DNA of 64,000 nt. Origin: an uncultured Oscillibacter sp. (GTDB lineage: Bacteria > Bacillota > Clostridia > Oscillospirales > Oscillospiraceae). Positions 42,654 to 50,801 of the stretch are shown here, piece by piece. Position 1 is the stretch's first letter. Every line of letters begins with the position of its first letter. The notes under the pieces are model-generated. The model did no database searches. It was not told the origin of the DNA and saw only the letters and a program-made list of their open reading frames with translations. Where the stretch lies: NCBI GenBank assembly GCA_910585165.1, contig CAJUBX010000004.1:1-64000 (forward strand). Direction: 5' to 3'. Made by a program: the position numbers and the translations under genes.

Positions 42654-42746
42654 GGAGAGGACTTCCTTACGAAGTCCTCTCCCAGGTGGAACTTTGTCAA
42701 CCATTGGTTTCAGCCCGTGCGCCGCAAGGCTTTTCCGGCTTGCTGC

Positions 42747-44165
42747 TTACAGTTGATCCCGGTTCACAGCCTCCGGCGGGCGGTCCAGCTGCCAGGGATC
42801 GCTGAGAAGGCCGTGGATGTAGCGGATGGCGGCGGCGTAGTAAAAGCCGTCCACGATGCGTTCGTCGGTGACGAAGTTGCAGTCTATGTACTTGCGCAGC
42901 ACGACGCTGCCGTCCCGCCTGGTCTCATAGACCCGGCGCTTTTTGCCGAAGGCGCAGAATACCGGAACATTGCCGAAGTCATAGAGGTGGTGATGGATAG
43001 GCGGAATCCCCAGGGAAGCCATGGACGTTATGAACAAGGAGCCGTGAAAGGGGGAGAGCCCTGTCAGCCAGCGGGGAAGCAGGCCGAAGTAGTCCCCCGC
43101 CTGAAGCAGGGCCACCACCCCCCGGAGCAGCAGCCCGGGAACCAGGTTCAGGGCGCCCGCCAGCTTGTCGAAGGAGGAGTCCAGGGGCGTTTCCTTGACC
43201 TCCCGGACCTTTTCGTCGAAGCGGCGGAAGACGGTCTCCGCCGTGTCGGCGGGGTCGAACGTGACCTTGATGACGGTGTCCGGGGAATCGGTGGACATCT
43301 CCTTTTTGATGGTCATGTTGACCTCGACGACCCGGTCCCGGCTGTAGGCCCGCTGTCCGGCGATGAAGCGGTTCAGCCCGGGATACCGGGCGCAGGCCCG
43401 GACATAAGCCGCCAGGATTACGTGGAGGACGCCGAAGCCTTTCCAGCCCGCTTGGCGCTTTTCGGCGATGTAGCGGTCGACCGCCGTGACCTCGAATTGG
43501 TCGGCGATGAAATTCTGGGAGGTGTTCCGGGTTTTCATGATGAAGGGCGATACGGCGAAGATGGGGGAGAGGGTCCGCAGCCGCCGCCCGTCGTTCCGGT
43601 CCCCGAAACGGCGGATAAGGCCGCCCTCCTCCACAGGTCTCCGGCGCATAGCCAGGGACAGACACAAAAGCGCCGCCATGCAGCACAAAACCGACAGCTC
43701 CGGCAGCCACTCGTGAAGGGTCCAGCCAATCTTCTGCCGGTCCTCCACAAAAATATGGTACAGCATGGGCAGGCCGAACAGGGGCCAGAGGAACGCCTGG
43801 GTGCGGACAAAGCCCACCACCGTGGCGGTGTAGAGAACGGCTACCAAAGCGTAGAGCAGAAGGCAGAGGACCGTGTGGACGATGGAGACGAAATAGAAGG
43901 CTTTTACGGCGAAGAATACGCAGCCCAACCACACGGGAATGGCGGAGCGGTAGAGCCGCTCCCGGCCGTCCAGGAAAAGAATCCAGACAAAGCACAGGTT
44001 TGCCCACAGAGGCAGCAGCACTTGGAAGAGGAGGACGGGCCAGGACAGCTCCGGTTCCCCTGCGGCCCAGGCGGCGCGGATCAACCCGGAGCAGGCCATC
44101 AGCAGCGCCGAGAGAAGCACCATCCCCCGAAGGGAGGGCAGCCAGTACACGGTTCTCTGTTTCAT
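42747..44165 (-). CDS. Membrane-fused E2-type acyltransferase homologue, catalytic His replaced
   Basis: A 472-aa protein. Residues about 1-175 hold five or six membrane helices; residues about 200-450 match the chloramphenicol-acetyltransferase-like catalytic domain of 2-oxoacid dehydrogenase E2 (LHVILAAYVRACARYPGLNRF, NMTIKKEMS, GSLFITSMASLGIPPIHHHLYDFG). There is no lipoyl or peripheral-subunit-binding domain. The HxxxDG active-site motif reads E435-R-I-V-D-G, with Glu where His is required for acetyl transfer. It may be a structural or regulatory relative or use another chemistry. A terminator-like stem in its leader may attenuate it. Confidence 0.8.
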   Translation of the reverse strand: MKQRTVYWLPSLRGMVLLSALLMACSGLIRAAWAAGEPELSWPVLLFQVLLPLWANLCFVWILFLDGRERLYRSAIPVWLGCVFFAVKAFYFVSIVHTVLCLLLYALVAVLYTATVVGFVRTQAFLWPLFGLPMLYHIFVEDRQKIGWTLHEWLPELSVLCCMAALLCLSLAMRRRPVEEGGLIRRFGDRNDGRRLRTLSPIFAVSPFIMKTRNTSQNFIADQFEVTAVDRYIAEKRQAGWKGFGVLHVILAAYVRACARYPGLNRFIAGQRAYSRDRVVEVNMTIKKEMSTDSPDTVIKVTFDPADTAETVFRRFDEKVREVKETPLDSSFDKLAGALNLVPGLLLRGVVALLQAGDYFGLLPRWLTGLSPFHGSLFITSMASLGIPPIHHHLYDFGNVPVFCAFGKKRRVYETRRDGSVVLRKYIDCNFVTDERIVDGFYYAAAIRYIHGLLSDPWQLDRPPEAVNRDQL

Positions 44166-44192
44166 CGTATTCCCACCTTTTCAGAGTTTTGA

Positions 44193-44230
44193 AAAACGGC
44201 GCGCCGTCCAGCCGGGAAGCGCGCCGTTTT
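44193..44230 (-). terminator. Terminator-like hairpin in leader of acyltransferase homologue
   Basis: AAAACGGCGCG (44193-44203) pairs with CGCGCCGTTTT (44220-44230). Read on the minus strand it ends in a T-run about 30 nt before the ATG at 44165. No other minus-strand gene precedes it, so it could be an attenuator. The gap 44231-44470 shows nothing else. Confidence 0.6.
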
Positions 44231-44470
44231 GCTATACACTTTACGGTTCTTTGCGGACAGGCAGAACCGCCGGAGAGCCTGGGAGTTTTCATAAATTTTA
44301 TACGGTTTTTCCATAAAAGTCAAGATTTCGACGGCCCTTTCCCCGGAAAAGCGGCGGGATTTTTCCGGCCTTCCGGCACATCCGGCGGCCTTATAGGCAG
44401 TTTGCACAAAGGTCTCCGGGCATTTTTTGAAAGATAGGGAAAAAATTTCGCCGGATTTGGGATTCCGCCC

Positions 44471-44499
44471 TTGTTTATTTCCGCCGCAAATGTTACACT
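44471..44499 (+). promoter_or_regulatory. gdhA promoter
   Basis: TTGTTT (44471-44476), 17 bp, TACACT (44494-44499), 62 bp upstream of the ATG. Confidence 0.65.
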
Positions 44500-44560
44500 A
44501 ATGGCAGCACCCCTCCGGGGGAATCGGAAACGCCCTATGTTTTATAAGGAGGATGTTTAT

Positions 44561-45910
44561 ATGAACGCCTATCTTTCCAGTGTGATCGAGCATGTGAGGA
44601 CCCGGCACGCCAACGAGCCGGAGTTCGTCCAGACGGTGGAGGAGGTTTTGTCCTCTCTGGAGCCTGTCATCGAGAAGCACCCTGAATATGAGAAGGCCGA
44701 CCTGCTGACCCGCATGGTGGAGCCGGAGCGGATGTTCACCTTCCGGGTCTGCTGGATGGCGGACGACGGCACCTGGCACACGAATATCGGCTACCGCTGC
44801 CAGTTCAACGGAGCCATCGGCCCTTACAAGGGCGGCCTGCGGTTCCAGAAGAACGTGTACCCCGGCATCATCAAGTTCCTGGGCTTTGAGCAGGTCTTCA
44901 AGAACAGCCTGACGGGCCTTCCCATCGGCGGCGGCAAGGGCGGAAGCGATTTCGACCCCGCCGGAAAGTCCGACGCGGAGATCATGCGCTTCTGCCAGAG
45001 CTTCATGCAGGCGCTGTACCGCTACATCGGGCCCGACGTGGACGTGCCCGCCGGAGACATGGGCGTGGGCGCCCGGGAGATTGGCTATATGTACGGCGAG
45101 TACCGGCGGCTGAAGGGCGCCTTTGAAAACGGCGTTATGACCGGCAAGGGCTTCAGCTACGGCGGCAGCCTGATCCGTCCCGAGGCCACGGGCTTCGGCG
45201 CGGTGTACTACCTGGAGAACGTCCTCAAGCACGAGGGCGAGGACCTCAAGGGCAAAACCATCGCCTGCGCGGGCTTCGGCAACGTGACCTGGGGCATCTG
45301 CAAGAAGGCCACGGAGCTGGGGGCCAAGGTGGTCACCCTGTCCGGCCCCGACGGATACGTCTATGATCCCGACGGCGTAGTCACGGCGGAGAAGATTGAT
45401 TACCTGGTGGAGATGCGCAACAGCGGCCGGAACCAGGTGAAGGACTACGCCGACAAGTTCGGCGTGGAGTTCCACGCGGGGGAGAAGCCCTGGGGCGTGA
45501 AGGTGGATGTGGTGATGCCCTCCGCCATGCAGAACGACGTTCACATGGAGCACGCGAAGCAGATTGCCGCCAATGGGGTGAAGTACTATATCGAAGTGGC
45601 GAACATGCCCACCACCAACGACGCGCTGCGGTTCCTGATGGAGCAGAAGGGTATGATCGTAGCTCCCTCCAAAGCCGTCAACGCCGGCGGCGTGGCCACC
45701 TCCGCTCTGGAGATGGCCCAGAACAGCGAGCGGCTGGTGTGGACCGAGGAAGAGGTCGACAAGCAGCTTCACCAGATTATGGATACCATCTACAACATGA
45801 GCGTAGAGGCCGCCGAGATGTACGGCCTAGGCTACAACCTGGTGGCCGGAGCCAACATCGCGGGCTTCCAGCGGGTGGCCGACGCCATGATGGCGCAGGG
45901 CGTGTTCTGA
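44561..45910 (+). CDS. gdhA: Glutamate dehydrogenase
   Basis: A 449-aa hexameric-type GDH that interconverts 2-oxoglutarate plus ammonia and glutamate. Visible are GPYKGGLRFQKNVYP, the catalytic lysine K126 in PIGGGKGGSDFDP, DVPAGDMGVG and the dinucleotide loop GFGNVTWG. Overall it resembles the bacterial NADP-dependent form; cofactor choice cannot be fixed by eye. The ATG at 44561 has TAAGGAGG in place, whereas the upstream in-frame ATG at 44471 lies in the promoter. It is monocistronic, closed by a strong terminator. With dap and met genes nearby, it is a nitrogen entry point for amino-acid synthesis. Confidence 0.96.
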   Translation: MNAYLSSVIEHVRTRHANEPEFVQTVEEVLSSLEPVIEKHPEYEKADLLTRMVEPERMFTFRVCWMADDGTWHTNIGYRCQFNGAIGPYKGGLRFQKNVYPGIIKFLGFEQVFKNSLTGLPIGGGKGGSDFDPAGKSDAEIMRFCQSFMQALYRYIGPDVDVPAGDMGVGAREIGYMYGEYRRLKGAFENGVMTGKGFSYGGSLIRPEATGFGAVYYLENVLKHEGEDLKGKTIACAGFGNVTWGICKKATELGAKVVTLSGPDGYVYDPDGVVTAEKIDYLVEMRNSGRNQVKDYADKFGVEFHAGEKPWGVKVDVVMPSAMQNDVHMEHAKQIAANGVKYYIEVANMPTTNDALRFLMEQKGMIVAPSKAVNAGGVATSALEMAQNSERLVWTEEEVDKQLHQIMDTIYNMSVEAAEMYGLGYNLVAGANIAGFQRVADAMMAQGVF

Positions 45911-45927
45911 TTCGGAGTTCAGACAGG

Positions 45928-45965
45928 AAGCAGCCTGCCGGCAAGAATTGCCGGCAGGCTGCTTT
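45928..45965. terminator. Terminator after gdhA
   Basis: AAGCAGCCTGCCGGCA pairs with TGCCGGCAGGCTGCTT around AGAAT. It also lies at the 3' end of the converging ruvX gene and can serve both. Confidence 0.93.
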
Positions 45966-45966
45966 G

Positions 45967-46389
45967 TCAGCTGTTTTGACGTTTCTTGTAGGTCAGGTAG
46001 CCCTCCAGAATCAAGGACGCCGCCACGGCGTCCACGGTTTTCTTCCGCTGACGGCCGTTTTTTCCGGCGTTGAAGAGGATTTGATGGGCGTCGATGGTGG
46101 TCCGGCGTTCGTCCCAGAGGACGACGGGCAGGCCGGAGACCTCCCGCAGCAGCTCCGCCAGGGCCTCCGCCTTCTCCGCCCGGGGGCCCCGGGTGCCGTC
46201 CATGTTCCGGGGATAGCCCAATACCAGCTCCTCCGCCCCGTGCTCCCGGGCCAGGGCGGATATCTGTTCCGCCACGGCCTCCGGACGGTAGGCGGTGATG
46301 GTGGCAGTGAAGCCCGCCAGGAGCCCGGTGGGGTCGGAGACGGCGACGCCGGTATGGGCGTCTCCGTAGTCGATGGCCATAATGCGCAT
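45967..46389 (-). CDS. ruvX: RuvX/YqgF-family Holliday junction resolvase-like nuclease
   Basis: A 140-aa RNase H-fold protein, starting MRIMAIDYGDAHTGVAVSDP with the first catalytic Asp. Further family blocks are LVLGYPRNMDGTRGPRAE, LWDERRTTIDAHQ and the last Asp in TVDAVAASLILEGYL. YqgF proteins take part in pre-16S rRNA 5' maturation and may resolve junctions. The frame is open for 30 codons upstream, but the conserved N-terminus begins at the ATG at 46389. A GC-rich hairpin lies in its leader (46454-46473). It stands alone between gdhA and a MITE. Confidence 0.92.
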   Translation of the reverse strand: MRIMAIDYGDAHTGVAVSDPTGLLAGFTATITAYRPEAVAEQISALAREHGAEELVLGYPRNMDGTRGPRAEKAEALAELLREVSGLPVVLWDERRTTIDAHQILFNAGKNGRQRKKTVDAVAASLILEGYLTYKKRQNS

Positions 46390-46519
46390 AGAAAAACCCG
46401 CTTTCTGCGGCTGAAGCCGCTGTAAGTCGTATTTGATTTGAGCCATTTTGCTCGCCGCCGCTTGCGGCGGCAGCCGCAAAATATGGCACTTATCACTTCC
46501 AAAATTTTATTTCAGAAGT

Positions 46520-46681
46520 AGAGCCTATCCCGAAATTAGGCGTGCGCGGATTACGCCGTCAGATTCTGGGTCAGGCGAGGCGGTTTTTCGCAGGCGGGCT
46601 GTCGCCCGGCAAGGGAAACCAACGAAGTATGACGCAAAATATGCAAGCAAGCTGTGTGCACATAATTTTGGGATAGGCTCT
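46520..46681. mobile_element. MITE copy B, 162 bp
   Basis: Inverse orientation copy of the 28867-29029 element, with ends AGAGCCTATCCCGAAATTAG and GGGATAGGCTCT and TA at both borders. It has no gene. The remainder of the gap to 46891 has no gene; a TTGACA at 46817 has no -10 at standard spacing. Confidence 0.85.
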
Positions 46682-46891
46682 AATATGACGCGCCCAGGGC
46701 CGGGCGGCGGGCGCATGATAATCCGGCAGAAGTTGATTGTAACACGGCGCATTTAAAATTTCAAGGACAAACCGGTAGACGGCAGGGGCGGAAACCGTAA
46801 GGAATTTGTAAGGTTTTTGACAACCTGTTCGTAAGAATCAGCCTGTATATTCTTCTTGATAACGGCCTTGGCCGGAATGAAGGAGGATATT

Positions 46892-47728
46892 ATGAATTAC
46901 AAGCAATTGAAAATCTTTGCCGTCTGCTCTATGGTCTTCGACCACGTGATTCGCATCTTCCCCTTGGCAGGAATGCTTGCGCCCCTGGCGGATTTCTCAT
47001 GGAGCAGAGGCTATGGGGGCCTTGCGGACTGGCTGCTGGACAGTTTGACTTATTATTTAATGTACATTGGCCGTCTGGCGGCGCCTGTTTTTCTCTACTG
47101 CATTGTCCAGGGCTTTCTCCATACGTCGAACCTCCGCCGCTATCTGGGGCGCATTCTTCTGACGGCGGTGATTGCCCAGGTCCCCTATACCCTCTTTGAG
47201 CTGGCAGAGCAGCGGCTCTGCGGAATCGCGGGCGACTGGCGGGAAACCAGCCTGAACATTCTCTTTACCCTGGCCCTGGGACTGTGCGTCCTGGCGGTCC
47301 ACAAATGGCTGAAGGACAGGGGGCTGGTTTTCCTGAGCCCCCTGTCTGTGGCGCTGGCCACCTGGCTTGCCATGCGCCTGAATATGGAGGGCGGACAGGG
47401 CTATGTGATCCTGGTATGGGTCTATTACATCGCCCGGAACCGCCCCCGCTGGCAAAAGGCCCTTCTTTATCTTCCCGCCGTGATGCTGTCCCGCCGGGGA
47501 TTGATTTTGTGGGTCGTGGAAAGCCTGGGGACGGCGGAGCTGACGATGGCCCTGCAAAACTGCCTTTTGAATGTACTGGGGAATTATTTCGGAATGCTGC
47601 TTACCCTGGCGGACAACGGGGAAAAGGGGAGAGCGGGAAAGGGGTTCCAGTATGCCATGTACGCTTTTTACCCCGCCCACTTCGCGCTCTTGGCGCTGAT
47701 TGGCTTCCTTTTGCCGCCTTTGGCGTAA
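46892..47728 (+). CDS. TraX-family membrane protein
   Basis: A 278-aa protein with about eight membrane helices and the TraX-family opening (YKQLKIFAVCSMVFDHV), GRLAAPVFLYCIVQGFLHTSN with the conserved Arg, and a terminal YAFYPAHFALL. TraX acetylates F-pilin in E. coli, but chromosomal Firmicutes members occur far from conjugation genes and probably acylate other envelope substrates. The ATG at 46892 has GAAGGAGG; the in-frame ATG at 46856 does not. No pilus or conjugation gene is nearby. Confidence 0.88.
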   Translation: MNYKQLKIFAVCSMVFDHVIRIFPLAGMLAPLADFSWSRGYGGLADWLLDSLTYYLMYIGRLAAPVFLYCIVQGFLHTSNLRRYLGRILLTAVIAQVPYTLFELAEQRLCGIAGDWRETSLNILFTLALGLCVLAVHKWLKDRGLVFLSPLSVALATWLAMRLNMEGGQGYVILVWVYYIARNRPRWQKALLYLPAVMLSRRGLILWVVESLGTAELTMALQNCLLNVLGNYFGMLLTLADNGEKGRAGKGFQYAMYAFYPAHFALLALIGFLLPPLA

Positions 47729-47804
47729 ATTTTACGTGGAAATCCCCGGGAAAATCGGAAAATAAAAATGTTTTGCCGGAATCCAAAAATTTTTCAAAAA
47801 AAGA

Positions 47805-47845
47805 TTGTTAAAAAAATTGACAAGTTGGCGGTTTTAGGCTAAACT
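47805..47845 (+). promoter_or_regulatory. rex promoter with Rex-operator-like sequence
   Basis: TTGACA (47817-47822), 17 bp, TAAACT (47840-47845). TTGTTAA (47805-47811) and TTGACAA (47817-47823) form an imperfect inverted repeat over the -35. The usual Rex site has four central bases and here there are five, so Rex binding is tentative. Confidence 0.6.
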
Positions 47846-47884
47846 ATAACCATTATGACGAGGTTCTGATTGGGAGTGAGGATT

Positions 47885-48514
47885 TTGAAGAAAGAAAATG
47901 TCTCCGACGCCGTTATACGGCGGCTGCCCCGTTACTACCGGCAGTTAACCGAGCTGTGCGCCAAGGGCGTGGTGCGCATTTCCTCCCACTCTCTGGGTCA
48001 GGAGATGAACATCACCGCCTCCCAGATCCGCCAGGACCTGAGTTGCTTCGGCGAGTTCGGCCAGCAGGGCTACGGCTATAATGTGGAGGAACTTCACACG
48101 GAAATCGGCCGTATTCTGGGGGTGGACAACGACCACCATCTGGTGATGATCGGCGTGGGCAACCTGGGCCACGCCCTGCTGCAGAACTTTCCCTTTGCCC
48201 AGACCGGATTCACCGTGGACGCGGCCTTTGATATCTCTCCCGCAGTTACCGGAACCCGGGTCAACGGCGTGCCCATCTACTCCATGGACGAGGTGGACAA
48301 CTTTATCCGGTCCCACAGCGTGGACGTAGTGGTGCTGACGATCCCTCAGTCTATCGCCCAGGAGACGGCGGACCGCCTGATCGCCCTGGGAGTCCGGGGC
48401 TTTTGGAACTTCACCAACGTGGAGATCACGTGCGGCCGTCCCGACGTAAAGATCGAGAACATCCACTTTGCCGACAGTCTGCTGACCCTAAGCTACCGCA
48501 TTGCCAACCGCTGA
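47885..48514 (+). CDS. rex: Redox-sensing transcriptional repressor Rex
   Basis: Rex senses the NADH/NAD+ ratio and represses fermentation and reductive pathways when NADH is low. The 209-aa protein has the N-terminal winged helix (VSDAVIRRLPRYYRQL, then ITASQIRQDLSCFGEFGQQGYGYNV) and a Rossmann domain with GVGNLGHAL. The conserved family N-terminus sets the start at TTG 47885, eight bases after GGGAG; earlier TTG and GTG codons in frame are less likely. An SLH-like protein gene follows 25 bp later. Confidence 0.93.
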   Translation: MKKENVSDAVIRRLPRYYRQLTELCAKGVVRISSHSLGQEMNITASQIRQDLSCFGEFGQQGYGYNVEELHTEIGRILGVDNDHHLVMIGVGNLGHALLQNFPFAQTGFTVDAAFDISPAVTGTRVNGVPIYSMDEVDNFIRSHSVDVVVLTIPQSIAQETADRLIALGVRGFWNFTNVEITCGRPDVKIENIHFADSLLTLSYRIANR

Positions 48515-48539
48515 CGGGGAAGCGGAGAAAGGAACCCTT

Positions 48540-49613
48540 ATGCGGAAAAAAACGCTTGTTCTGCTTCCCCTGTGCCTGCTGGCGGCCGCCGTTGTATGGG
48601 CCTCCGCCGCAGGAAACGCGGCGGACCCTCTGGCCTCCTTGTCTTATCTCAACGGCGCGTTTACCAGCAAAGTGGAAGCCGCCGTGGACGCCCGCCTGGA
48701 CAAAGCCGCCCTTTCACAGGAAAACGGCGGGGAGTCTGCGGCCGGAACCGCCGTTTCCTGGACGGAGCGGCGGGTAAAGAAGGACGATATATTACAGGCC
48801 TCCACCGGGGACGGCGTACTGCTTTTGGCGGGGAGCGGGCAGGTGAGCTATTCCTCCGGAGCGGTGGTGGACGTGACCAGCGGAACGGTGCTTCCCAGCG
48901 GAGGAAATCTGGCGCTTCGGCACCGCTATCTGGTGGCGGAGGACACCACTGCGAATTTTGTCTTCACCAGCAAGACTGCCGTGGTGGACTGGCAGGGAGG
49001 CTGCGCCTTCCTGGATTCCACCTCCACGGATTACAACGCCATGGCCGCCGCCCTGAAGGCCATGCATCTTTTCTACGGTAGCGCCACCGGCTATGGCCAG
49101 GGCTTTGACCTGGAGGTTGTGCCCACCCGCCTTCAAGCGCTGATTATGTTCATCCGGGTGCTGGGGGAGGAGAGCGAAGCCCTGGCTTGGAACGGAATTT
49201 GCCCTTTTACCGATGTGCAGCCCGGCACCAACGGGGCCAAATATGTGGGCTACGCCTATGAAAAGGGCTACACCAACGGCTATGGCGCGGAGTTCCGGCC
49301 TTCCAACCCGGTGAACGCGCGGCAGTATACGGAATTCCTTCTCCGGGCCCTGGGGTACAGCTCCTCCGCCAATACGGACCTGTCCAGCGCGCTGGAGCGG
49401 GCCCAGAGCGCGGGCCTTTTGACGGAGGGGGAGGCGGCCATGCTCCGGCAGGGTCCCTTCCTTCGGGCGGATTTGGTATACGTCTCCTATTACGCGCTGG
49501 AAGTTCCGGTATCCGGAACGGGCCTGACGCTGTCCCAGCGGCTGATGGACAAGGGCGTTTTCACCCAGTTCGAGCGGGACAGCGCTCCGCCGGTGCTGAA
49601 CTGGCGCTTGTAA
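48540..49613 (+). CDS. Secreted protein with SLH-like domain
   Basis: A 357-aa protein with a signal peptide (residues 1-25), a beta-rich middle domain (about 60-160, GDGVLLLAGSGQVSYSSG) and a C-terminal SLH-like region at about 185-300, where CPFTDVQPG, KYVGYAYEKGYTNGYG and FRPSNPVNARQYTEFLLRALGY follow the S-layer homology pattern. One clear SLH unit and a degenerate second are visible; three are usual for cell-wall pyruvyl binding. It begins 25 bp after rex and probably shares its transcript. The role is unknown, probably envelope-associated. Confidence 0.8.
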   Translation: MRKKTLVLLPLCLLAAAVVWASAAGNAADPLASLSYLNGAFTSKVEAAVDARLDKAALSQENGGESAAGTAVSWTERRVKKDDILQASTGDGVLLLAGSGQVSYSSGAVVDVTSGTVLPSGGNLALRHRYLVAEDTTANFVFTSKTAVVDWQGGCAFLDSTSTDYNAMAAALKAMHLFYGSATGYGQGFDLEVVPTRLQALIMFIRVLGEESEALAWNGICPFTDVQPGTNGAKYVGYAYEKGYTNGYGAEFRPSNPVNARQYTEFLLRALGYSSSANTDLSSALERAQSAGLLTEGEAAMLRQGPFLRADLVYVSYYALEVPVSGTGLTLSQRLMDKGVFTQFERDSAPPVLNWRL

Positions 49614-49740
49614 ATTGGTGGACTGCCGCCTGTGGGAAGACGCTTTGCAGGCGGTGTTCTTTAGTCACCACCCTCGGCAGGGGGCATATGATGAACTGGG
49701 ACCGCTCCGATTCGGTCTACATCTCTCAGGAGGTTTCATC

Positions 49741-49932
49741 ATGTGCAATAACGGCTTTGGCGGCGGCAACTGCTGCTGGATCATCATCCTGCTGATCATC
49801 GTCTGGTGCTGCTGCGGCAACAACAGCTGGGGCGGAAACGGCAGCAGCTGTGGCTGCTGCTGCGGAAACAACTGCGGCTGTAACTGCGGCTGCAACAACA
49901 ACTGCGGCTGCACCCCCGCTCCCTGCTGCTGA
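49741..49932 (+). CDS. 63-aa Cys-rich membrane mini-protein
   Basis: A short protein with 18 Cys in 63 residues. The layout is MCNNGFGGGNCC, one hydrophobic helix (WIIILLIIVW, residues 13-22), CCC, then a C-terminal CGC/NCGC-type tail. AGGAGG lies eight bases before the ATG. This tail could bind metals or form disulfides. Similar tiny Gly/Asn/Cys proteins with one helix occur in spore-forming Firmicutes, but I cannot name a family. A long frame upstream of the ATG has no ribosome site and is unlikely to be coding. Confidence 0.75.
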   Translation: MCNNGFGGGNCCWIIILLIIVWCCCGNNSWGGNGSSCGCCCGNNCGCNCGCNNNCGCTPAPCC

Positions 49933-49956
49933 TCGGCTTACAAAAGACATAAGCGA

Positions 49957-50177
49957 AAGCCCCGGGCCCAGCAGGGCCCGGGGCTTCAGACTGTCGAAAA
50001 CCCGGAAGACCGATTTGCCGGGAAGGAAGGGTGTGTGCGGGAAACCCAGGAAGGGTTCCCTGCACCATTGAAATCCTAAATTTTCAGAACTTTTTGAAGT
50101 TCTGAAAATTTGCAGCAGCTTGTCGAAAAGGCTTTTTCGACAAGCTGAGCCCCGGGCCCAGCAGGGCCCGGGGCTTT
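49957..50177. terminator. Cluster of four hairpins with a duplicated terminator
   Basis: The same stem, AGCCCCGGGCCC with its inverse around AGC, occurs at 49957-49986 and 50147-50177. Between the copies are TTTTCAGAAC/GTTCTGAAAA (about 50082-50109) and CAGCTTGTCGAAAA with its inverse (about 50116-50147). The last copy ends in TTTT and closes the Cys-rich gene; it also lies at the end of the converging PAP2 gene. Confidence 0.8.
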
Positions 50178-50711
50178 TCAGATTTGCCGGGTTCTTTTAA
50201 GCAGGGCCTCCGCCAGCCTGGCCCCGGCCCAGCCTACGGCGGCTCCCAGCAAAACGCCGCCCAGAACGTCGGTGGGCCAGTGGACATAAAGATACAGTCG
50301 GGAGAGGGCCGTGACCGCCGCCAGGGCCAGCGCGGGCCGCCACAGGGGGCTTCCGGCGGTTTTCAGGGCAAAGACCGCCGCGAAGGCCGCCGCCGTGTGG
50401 CCGGAGGGGAAAGAGGCGTCCCCCGGCGGCGGGACCAGAAGGGAGAGTTCCGGGCGGAAGGCAAAGGGCCGGACGCGGCCCACGAGGGGCTTTAGAACGG
50501 CGTTGCAGGCAATCAGGTCCAGGGTCAGGGCGCAGGCGGCGGAAAGACCGTATAAGCGCTGCCGCCGGATAAGAAGCAGCGCGGCGGCCAGGAGAATCCA
50601 GATTTCTCCATGGTTGCTCAGGCCGCTGACGAAGGGGGCCAGCCAATCCAGAAAGCCGCAGCGGAGGTATTCTTGCATCCAGTCCAAAAGGGCTAACTCG
50701 GCATTTTGCAT
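50178..50711 (-). CDS. PAP2-family phosphatase
   Basis: A 177-aa membrane phosphatase with the three PAP2 motifs: K-x6-RPF (LKPLVGRVRPF), PSGH (SFPSGHTAAAF) and SR-x5-H-x3-D (SRLYLYVHWPTD), with five or so helices. Family members dephosphorylate undecaprenyl pyrophosphate or phosphatidic acid and related lipids. Its length and single-domain form suit an undecaprenyl-diphosphatase-like role, but the substrate is not proven. It follows ilvD by 90 bp on the same strand, across a GC-rich stem-loop. Confidence 0.92.
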   Translation of the reverse strand: MQNAELALLDWMQEYLRCGFLDWLAPFVSGLSNHGEIWILLAAALLLIRRQRLYGLSAACALTLDLIACNAVLKPLVGRVRPFAFRPELSLLVPPPGDASFPSGHTAAAFAAVFALKTAGSPLWRPALALAAVTALSRLYLYVHWPTDVLGGVLLGAAVGWAGARLAEALLKRTRQI

Positions 50712-50731
50712 AGGCTTCCTCCTTAAATGCC

Positions 50732-50769
50732 GGGGCCGCGGTACAGGACAAGCGTCCCGCCGCGGCCCC
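50732..50769 (-). terminator. GC-rich hairpin after ilvD
   Basis: GGGGCCGCGG (50732-50741) pairs with CCGCGGCCCC (50760-50769), without a T-run. It may end or weaken ilvD transcription before the PAP2 gene. Confidence 0.5.
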
Positions 50770-50801
50770 TCTTAGAGCCTCTTATGTGCGAAGGTTCGAG
50801 A

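Noticed and set aside
42717..44192. A 491-codon plus-strand frame over the acyltransferase homologue
   Set aside because: It is the antisense shadow of a gene with clear domain content, and its sequence is low-complexity and not protein-like.
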